Source of the DNA: Wurfbainia villosa
Taxonomy: Eukaryota > Streptophyta > Magnoliopsida > Zingiberales > Zingiberaceae
Direction: 5' to 3'
Length of the DNA stretch: 64,000 nt
Assembly: GCA_025175895.1 (NCBI GenBank)
Contig: CM045989.1
Span: 128,353,272-128,417,271, forward strand
Every line of letters begins with the position of its first letter. Positions within the stretch are counted from its first letter, which is position 1. The notes beneath the pieces are model-generated. The model did not search any database. It was given only the letters and a program-made list of their open reading frames with translations, and was not told where the DNA came from. Positions 56,196-64,000 of the stretch are shown here, piece by piece. A program made the position numbers and the translations under genes.

Positions 56196-59100
56196 TCTTT
56201 TGGTCAAGTCGTTGAAACATGTTTAGCGATGTTATCTACCAGCACCTGGTGTGTAGATACGGGAGCCACTGATCATGTCTGCAATACTTTGTAGGGGTTC
56301 CAGGAAACCAGACGACTGGCTGAGGGGGAGATTACCGTGTACTTGGGCGATGCCACGAATGTGGCGGCTGTTGCAGTGGGAGATGTTCATTTATCTTTTG
56401 AGAAAAATAAACTTTTGGTTCTTAAGAATTGCCTTTATGTACCCTTATTTAGAAAGAATTTAATTTCGTTTTCTAAATTGTTTATGGATGGATATTCTAT
56501 TTCTTTTAATGACAGAGTTGTTATAAGAAGGAATAGGGACATTATCTGTTCGGGTGCATTGATAGTAAATTTATACACACTTGAACCAAAACCTCCCATG
56601 ATGCAAATTGAAATTAATAACTCATCTTGTAATTCCAATAAGAGAAAAGAACCATCGAAGATGAATCAAACATATCTTTGGCATCATAGGCTTGGTCACA
56701 TTAACCTAAGTAGAATTCAAAGGTTGATAGCTGATGGACCTTTGGGTTCATTATTGGTGGAGGATCTCCCAACCTGCGAATCTTGCTTGGAGGGCAAGAT
56801 GACCAAGAGGCCTTTTAAGGCCAAGGGGTATAGAGCCAAAGATGTGTTAGAATTGGTTCATTCTGATGTGTGTGGTCCTATGTCCATCTAGGCTAGAGGT
56901 GGTTTTGAGTATTTCGCCTCTTTTATAGACGATTACTCAAGATATGGATACATTTACCTGATGCACCGCAAGTATGAATGCTTTGACAAGTTCAAAGAAT
57001 TCAAGGCTGATGTGGAGAAACGTCAAGGTAAAAGTATCAAGATACTATGATCTGATTGTGGTGGTGAGTACCTCTTGGGAGTGTTTAGGAACTACTTATC
57101 AGAGGCTGAGATTCAATCCCAATTGACTGCACCTGGCACACCCCAGCAGAATGGTGTAGCAGAGCGAAGGAATAGGACTCTTATGGAGATGGTTAGATCG
57201 ATGATGAGTTATTCTGAGTTGCCAGATTCGTTCTGGGGATATGCTCTAGATACGACGGTATATATTCTAAACTTGGTTCCATCTAAATTAGTGCCTTCTA
57301 CTCCCACAGAATTGTGGACTGGGCGAAAGCCTAGTCTAAGACATATTCGGATATGGGGGAGTCCAGCACATGTGTTGAAGGAAGATGCTGGTAAGTTGGA
57401 ACCTCGTACAGAAGTACACATGTTCATTGGGTATCCTAGAGGAACGAAGGGTGGTTTGTTTTATAGTCCTAGAGATCAGAGGGTGATCGTTAGCATGAAC
57501 TCCAGATTTCTAGAGGAAGACTATGTGATGAGCTACAAGCCCAAGAGTAAAATTATTTTGGAGGAATTAAAAGGGGAAGTCACTTCTTTAGATCCACCGG
57601 TACAAGAGGATATACCACATGTTATTGCACAGCGTGTCACAGAGGATACACAGGTGATACCTCGTCGTAGTGGGAGGGTTGTGAGACAGCCTGATAGATT
57701 CATGTTCTTGGGAGAATCTTCTAATTTGGTCCCTGGCGAACATGAACCTGATCCCTGGACATATGATGAGGCAATCCAAGATAAAGATGCAATATCTTGG
57801 CAAAGTGCAATGAATGCTGAGATTGAATCTATGGATTCAAATCAGGTCTGGGAGCTAGTAGACCCACCCGATGGTGTAAAAACCATTGGATGCAAGTGGA
57901 TCTACAAAAGAAAGAGAGGAATAGATGGGAAGGTTGAGACCTTCAAAGCGAGGCTTGTTGCGAAGGGGTATACTCAGAAAGAGGGTATCGATTATGAGAA
58001 GACCTTTTCGCCGGTAGCCATGCTTAAGTCTATCCGGATTCTCTTATGCATAGTAGCTCATATGGATTATGAGGTGTGGCAGATGGATGTCAAGACATCT
58101 TTCCTTAATGGAAGTCTTGAGGAAAACATCTATATGAAGAAACCAGAGGGATTCATTGCTAAGGGCAAAGAGCATCTTGTATGTAAGCTTAATCGGTCCA
58201 TTTATGGATTGAAGCAAGCTTCGAGGTCTTGGAACATCCGCTTTGATGAGGTAATCTAGTCTTATGGATTTATTCAAAGTCCGGATGAGTCTTGTGTATA
58301 CAAGAGATGTGATGGAAACGTAGTGGTATTTCTTATACTATACGTAGATGACATTTTGTCGATTGACAACAATATCAAGGTGTTATCGGACGTAAGGGTA
58401 TGGTTGTCCAAACAGTTTGATATGAAGGACTTGGGAGAGGTGGGACACATCCTTGGGATCAAGGTTATAAGGGATCGCAGGAAAAGAATGTTGTGCTTAT
58501 CCCAAGCTTCATACATAGACACAATTATGGATCATTTTAGCATGCAGAACTCCAAGAAGGGATTTGTACCTTTCAAGCATGGAGTTCCTTTATCTAAGGA
58601 GATGTGTCCTAGATCATCTGAGGAGATAGAGGAGATGAAGGCGGTTCCTTATGCTTCGGCAGTAGGAAGCCTCATGTATGTAATGGTATGTATGAGACTA
58701 GATATCTGCTTTGCCGTGGGCATGGTCAGCAAATATCAGAGTAATCCAGGACAGGGACATTGGACTACGGTAAAGCATATATTGAAGTACCTGAGAAGGA
58801 CTAGGGATTATATGCTGGTTTATCGGGCAGACCAATTACTCCCTGTGGGTTACACGAATTCCGACTTCCAATCTTATAGGGATAACAGTAAGTCTACCTC
58901 AGGTTTTGTGTTTACTTTAGGTGGTGGAGCCATTGTATGGAGGAGTGTCAAGCAGAAATGCGTGGTGGACTCCACCATGGAAGCTGAGTATGTGGCAGCC
59001 TCTGAGGTGGCCAAAGAAGTTGTATGGCTCAAGAACTTCCTGATGGACTTGGATGTGATTCTTTGTTTGCCCTGAACTATCACAATTTATTGTGATAATA

Positions 59101-59345
59101 GTGGTGCAGTTGCAAATTCGAAGGAACCATGAGCCCATAAGGCTAGTAAACATAAAGAGCGCAAGTACCACCTCATACGAGAAATCATAAAGAGAGGAGA
59201 AGTTGTTGTGGCAAAGATTGCATCGGAGGATAACCTGGTAGATGCTTTCACTAAGGCCCTTCCGGCGAGAACTTTTGATAGGCATCTAGAGGGAATGGGG
59301 ATCAGATGTATGATAGTTTGAGGACAACATAGTCTTTTAGTATAA
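56196..59345 (+). pseudogene. pol: R9 Pol, broken
   Basis: Protease WCVDTGATDHVCN at about 56250-56288, then a stop. The 56337-56891 frame has HHRLGH, CESCLEGKM and HSDVCGPM and ends at a Gln-to-TAG stop. The next stop (about 57048) turns the Arg of LRSD into TGA, and the following SDRGGEY reads SDCGGEY. The 57075-58259 frame (394 codons) has GVAERRNR (the Glu of D,D35E), the Pro-rich linker and RT with MDVKTSFLNG. After a Gln-to-TAG stop, 58323-59075 holds YVDDILSIDNN (box intact), MKDLGEVGHILGIKV and RNase H (SDFQSYRDNSKSTSGFVF, TMEAEYVAASE). The tail runs to TAA 59343-59345. Confidence 0.88.
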
Positions 59346-59354
59346 GTGGGAGAT
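59344..59354 (+). other. R9 polypurine tract
   Basis: AAGTGGGAGAT directly before the 3' LTR. Confidence 0.85.
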
Positions 59355-61257
59355 TGTAGAGATGTATACTAAAAAGTCTATCTTTTATATGAACATCTTT
59401 ATTTTGAAATAAGAATCACATGATCATTGATTGCATATTTTTATGGTTATGTATATTGTCTAATCCATTACATTGTAGATAACATGGTGTGTGGTGTCAC
59501 ACGGGAGATCATGTTATCGGCTCCTTGTAAAGTATAAGTAAAGACTCACAACCGAGATGACTTTGGACAAACCATCGGAATAGTTGTAGTGTGATTTGGT
59601 ATTTGTTTGTCTTGACCAAGGAATCACACTAGTGCACTTTGAGTGTATTGAGAAGGACCGACTTAGAGGAGATTTGATTTATTGATGACTACATAATCGA
59701 ATCGGACCTCAGATATTATTATGTACATTCTCTTAATCCCGATATAATAACGGGCACATATACTTAGTATTCATCTCTTTGATTTACCAATGGGCGAGAT
59801 TTATAGATTAAATCGATAGGCTCGGTAAGTTGGGAAATGATATTATTTATATGGTGTGACGTTGATTATAGGAGGAAACCGTATCCTATATATTAGGATG
59901 ATGATGCCCCCTTGAGGAGCTCATAAGGTTTATCATGTAAACCCTGCAGGTGGACTTGGTCCGGCATGATGAAAAGGTTGAGTGGTACTACTCATGGAGT
60001 TAGATGTTGATTAATTAATGGTCAGTAAATTAATTAATTGATGGACATTCGAGATCTTAAACACGAGGAGAAAATGTACAAATAATATATGGAGGCCATA
60101 TTATCTTATGGGGGTTGGTGAAGTAGATCAATGATAATCCTTTAGTGGATTGGATTATCATTAATAGATCAGACTTTATGTGGGCTTGATTCATGGGTGG
60201 CCAAGATCCAACTCCTCCTCATGGTCTCTAGTGTAGCCTATTAATACCTCATGAAGCTTAGATCCAATGGATAGAAACAAAACTCTAGATCCAAAGGTAG
60301 AGATTAAATCTCTAAGACCCGACGGTTGAGATTAAATCTCTAGATCCGATGGTTGAGATTAAATCCTTAGAACCAATGGAGGAGATTAAATCATGGCTTA
60401 TCCCTAACTCTATAAAAGGAGGGCAAGGGGTGGGCGGCAAGAGATGAATCCTAATTGAGATAAGATTAGGGTTTGGAGGCTTAGGGTTTTGGAGGCTTGG
60501 GCGGCACCAAATAAGGAAGTATTTTCCTTTCTTCTTCTTCCTTCAAGGTGGCTGGCGTCTAGCAGGTTTTTCCAGCCTTTTCCAGCCATTGGCCGACGGC
60601 CAAAGACCCTCTTCTCTTCCTCCTTGGCCGGTGGAAACAAGACTTAGGGCTTTCCCATGGTGTCTTGGCCTGTTTCCATCATCATCTCCTCCTCCTTGTT
60701 GGCCGGCGGCAAGGATTCTCCTTGTTTCTTGTTGGTTAGCTATAGGAAGGAGAAGAGCCTTGATTCTATTCTTCCTCTTGCTCGAAACGAGCAAGGAAGG
60801 AATATTGGTGATCTAGGAGCTTCATCTTTTGATAGATCGTCGCCCACACGACGTCCGAAAGGAGGAAGGTCATATATTAGAAGATCGAGAGGTATATCGA
60901 TTCTCCATTCTCTTTTGTAACGTGTTTGTTTTTGTTTTTTAATTATAAGCATGTAATATTCTGTTTGTGGCTAAATAATACTTGGATCCCGATCATAAAT
61001 ACAAAAGCCGGCGATCTGTACATCGTCTATTCCGCGGCTACTCGTAGAATAGAGGATGGTCGCTTGAACAACGAGTTTGTTCAAGTGATCTCTCTAAACG
61101 AATAGCACGACGATGACTTAGTTGTTTGGGCAACCCTTGTGTCTAGGATTAATTTTTTTTTAATCCGGGGACATCGATGGGATCGCCATGAACAAACGAC
61201 CGAGGTGAAGTGGGAAGCGATGTTTCCCCTCACAGACTCGATAAGCAAAACCCTTCA
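59355..61257 (+). repeat. R9 3' LTR
   Basis: 1903 bp, TGTAGAGATGTATACT to ACCCTTCA, with TATAAAAG at 60411-60418 after about four minisatellite units. Followed by the TSD AAAAC. Confidence 0.93.
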
Positions 61258-61262
61258 AAAAC

Positions 61263-64000
61263 ATATAAGGTTAACATGTTTGATCACGTAGAAAAGGTGA
61301 GATGCCTACTAGGCTAAAATATTCAACAAACTTTAAAATTCCAATGTCCGATCCAACTACTATATTTGTTGGATCAATGGATGTTGGACAGTGGGTGCTC
61401 CCGACACATGACCGGACACCGACTAAAATTTTCGGAACTCAAATTCAAAAGGCAAAAATCGGTAGCATTCGGAAACAACGGGAAGCTCAAAATCATCGAT
61501 TCAGGTGATATTGAGCTAAACTCGAACTTTATAATTCGTAATGTACTTTTAGTTAAGCATTTCAAATTTAATCTACTTAGTGTTAGTCAATTGTATGATA
61601 ATAACTATATGGTCACCTTCTTAAAAAATGAATGCCTAATCAAAAATAATGATACTTCAAAAATTATACTTAAGGGAACTAGGAATAGCCACATTTACAT
61701 AATTAACTTACCAAACTCCTCAACCAAGTGTCTAATGACACAGCAAGAGGAATCTTGGTTGTGGCACCGACGACTCAGCCACTCTCACCCAAGACTCTTA
61801 CACAAAATGAGTCAGAGTGGTTTAGTCAGAGGTCTACCCAATCTTAATAACTTAGAAAATAAAAATTGTAATGCTTGTCAACAAGGTAAACAAACTAGGA
61901 CCTCACATCAACTAACCAACCAAGAAAAAACCAAAAGTATACTTGAGCTCCTACACTTAGACCTTTTCGACTCTCATGGAGCTAAGTCACTAAATGGAAG
62001 CCAATATTGTCTAGTTATAATCGATGACTACTCTAGGTTCACATGGGTTAAGCTTTTAAAACATAAGAGTGAAACCTTAGAACAACTCATCAATTTATGC
62101 AAATTAATAGAAAATCAAAAGAATCTTAAGGTTAAAAGAATTAGAAATGATCATAGTGGTGAATTCGAAAATCATAGGTTTGCCGACTTTTGTTACCAAA
62201 ACGGATACCACCATGAATTCTCCTATCCTAGGACCCCATAACAAAATTGTCTAGTCTAGCATAAGAATAGAACCCTAAAAGAAGCTGCTAGAACCATGTT
62301 GAATGAGTGTAACCTACCTAATAAGTTTTGGGAAGAAGCGGTCAATACGGCCTGCTACGTTCAAAATAGGATCCTACTAGTTAGAAGACATCTTAAAACA
62401 TCATATGAAATCTATTATGAAAAATTACCAAACATTAAGTATTTTAGGGTCTTTGGTTGTAGGGTGCACATATTGAATACTAAACATTACTTAGGAAAAT
62501 TCACCCCTAAGACAACTACCAGGACATTCCTAGGATACTCAACCACTAGTACAGCCTATAGGGTGTATAACAATGAAACTCTAAAAATCAAAGAAACGAT
62601 TAATGTAGTATTTGATGAAGAAAACAAAACTACAAAGCCCAGATTAGAAGTGTTTAATGAACTTAATTCTAGATCCGAATCTAACTCACAAAACAAATCT
62701 AGTGTAAATCCTAACCCAAATCAATCTAGGTTACAAACAAATCATCCTATTGATCAAGTAATAGGAGATATCAATTTAGGAGTTCTAACTAGAGCATCCT
62801 ATATGAACCTAAGCCAAATTTCACTTATCTCAAAAATTGAACCCAAAATAATTGAACAAGCTCTTCTTGATCCCGATTGGATTATAGAAATGCAAGAAGA
62901 GTTAGCTCAATTTACTAGGAGTCAAGTTTGGGAATTAGTACCCCCACCTAAGGGAAAAATGATCATTGGAACGAGGTGGGTATTTCGAAACAAACTTGAT
63001 GATAAAGGAGAAGTCGTTAGAAATAAGGCTAGGTTAGTCACTAAGGGATTCAGTCAAATAGAGGGGTTAGACTACGATGAAACATATGCACCCATAGCTA
63101 GACTTGAATCGATTAGGATGTTATTAGCCTACACTACACATCAAGGATTTAAACTATTTCAAATAGATGTTAAGTCAGCGTTCTTGAATGGATTTATCAG
63201 GGAAGAGGTTTACGTTAGCCAACCACTCGAATTTGAGAGTCTAGACAAACCCACCATGTCTTTAAACTTAGAAAAGCCTTATATGGACTAAAACAAGCTC
63301 CTAGAGCTTGGTATGAAAGGCTTTCAATTTATCTTATGTCTAAGGGGTTTAGTCAAGGCTTAGTTGGCCCAACCTTGTTTGTAAAATCCATAGGAAAAGA
63401 AATATTTATTGCCCAAATTTTCATAAAGGGCATTTCACTACCAATACAAATTTATTAAATGAGTTCATTTCACTAATGGAAAGTGAGTTTGAAATGAACT
63501 TAGTAGGAGAACTAACATTTTTCTTAGGCTTACAAATTAAACAAACTAGAGAAGGTATCTACCTACACCAATGAAAATATGCTAAGGAATTAATTAATAG
63601 ATTTGGAATGCAAATCGCTAAGGAAATTAACACACCAATGGAAACTAATGTGAATATAGGAGAAGACATAGAAGGAAAACAAATTGATTTAAAATACTAT
63701 AGGAGTGTGATAGGTAGCCTCCTATACTTAACTATGAGTCAACCTGATATACTCTTCGCAGTGAGTGTGTGTGTGAGATTTCAATCTTGCACTATGGAGT
63801 CACACTTAACACTAGTCAAACATATCTTTCGATACCTTAAAGCAACACTAAACGTAGGAATTTGGTACCCTAGGTCTAACGAGTTCGAACTAATCGGATA
63901 CTCCGATTCAGATTATGCTGGTAGTGAACTCGATAGGAAAAGCACGAGTGGTTGTTGCCAACTCCTAGGTTCGAGTCTAGTTAGCTGGTGTAGTAGAACG
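61263..64000 (+). pseudogene. pol: R8 Pol: protease, integrase, RT, RNase H; runs off window
   Basis: The spacer ends near 61365. Protease LDSGCSRHMTG is at about 61385-61417. Then come HRRLSH and CNACQQGK (zinc domain) and the integrase start LHLDLFDSHGAKS and IDDYSRFTWV. The integrase catalytic Glu position is a stop: the usual NG-V-V-E-R-K reads N-C-L-V-stop-H-K (62242-62262). The 62296-63291 frame (331 codons) carries the integrase tail, linker and RT with IDVKSAFLNG. A frameshift at about 63255 is followed by KALYGLKQAPRAWYER in another frame. The YVDD region is lost (QIF then unrelated residues at about 63410-63445). RNase H continues with LIGYSDSDYAGSELDRKSTSG to the edge. Confidence 0.88.

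Larger units (their letters stand above)
52524..61257 (+). mobile_element. R9: Angela-like copia retrotransposon inside R8
   Basis: A full-length 8734-bp element of the R2 family with exact TSDs AAAAC (52519-52523 and 61258-61262). R5 contains the same R8-type sequence without the insertion, an in-window empty site. The 5' LTR starts TATAGGG, a change from TGTAG in the 3' LTR. LTRs are 1902 and 1903 bp. Pol is broken by six or more stops, each a single-base change. Confidence 0.95.
51203..64000 (+). mobile_element. R8: SIRE-type copia retrotransposon, split by R9, partial
   Basis: A plus-strand element whose gag C-terminal part (51203-52059), spacer (52060-52523) and pol (61258-64000) are visible. 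The part upstream of the zinc knuckle should lie on the far side of R4, but the DNA there (20593-21082) is not gag, so a deletion or rearrangement has removed it. The right end, including the rest of RNase H and the 3' LTR, is outside the window. RT (ARLESIRMLLAYTTHQGFKLFQIDVKSAFLNG) is SIRE/Maximus-like. Confidence 0.88.

Overview
This is plant nuclear DNA made almost entirely of nested Ty1/copia LTR retrotransposons. The evidence is copia-order Gag-Pol remnants (zinc knuckle, protease, integrase, reverse transcriptase, RNase H), LTRs of about 1.1-2.2 kb, primer-binding sites complementary to plant initiator tRNA-Met (TGGTATCAGAGC), polypurine tracts and 5-bp target-site duplications (TSDs). 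The mix of BARE/Angela-like and SIRE/Maximus-like elements, deeply nested, fits a large repeat-rich plant genome. A monocot is plausible, but the species cannot be fixed from this window. I see no convincing host gene, no tRNA or rRNA gene and no CRISPR array.

I resolve nine elements, named R1-R9. R1 (1-2795, minus) is the 5' end of a SIRE-type element with an open gag frame that leaves the window. About 0.8 kb of DNA that matches none of the elements (2796-3112 plus 20593-21082) was split by R2 (3113-20592, plus). R2's 3' LTR was then split by R3 (10900-20084, plus; TSD CGGCA). R4 (21083-51202, minus) is missing its 3' end and was itself hit twice: by R5 (21737-36498, minus; TSD TTGAA) and by R7 (37312-46800, plus; TSD TTACC). 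R5 is gag-only, and its leader holds R6 (from 25519, minus), a rearranged element with a tandemly repeated 1.9-kb leader/gag segment. R8 (51203-64000, plus) is a SIRE-type element whose gag end abuts the R4 LTR. It was split by R9 (52524-61257, plus; TSD AAAAC) and runs off the right edge.

R2, R3, R4 and R9 belong to one Angela-like family (LTR starts TGTTGGRATGTATACT). R7 and R6 are two further Angela-like families. R1, R5 and R8 share the SIRE-type long gag with a coiled C-terminal part ending in AWVPK; R1 and R5 also share a C-tract motif near the inner LTR end. Almost every pol is broken, mostly by single-base stop codons, so these are largely dead copies. R1 gag (about 500 open codons) and R3 pol (779 codons) are the best preserved frames.

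The signals least explained by standard element anatomy are: a 19-nt hairpin-forming motif repeated four times about 100 nt apart in the R7 leader; three perfect inverted repeats of one sequence just upstream of the R7 TATA box; a coordinated change of a repeated palindrome between the two LTRs of R5; a 2-12-copy minisatellite directly upstream of the TATA box in the R2/R3/R4/R9 family; a triplicated CCCCATCGGA leader motif in that family; and the gag-only structure of R5.
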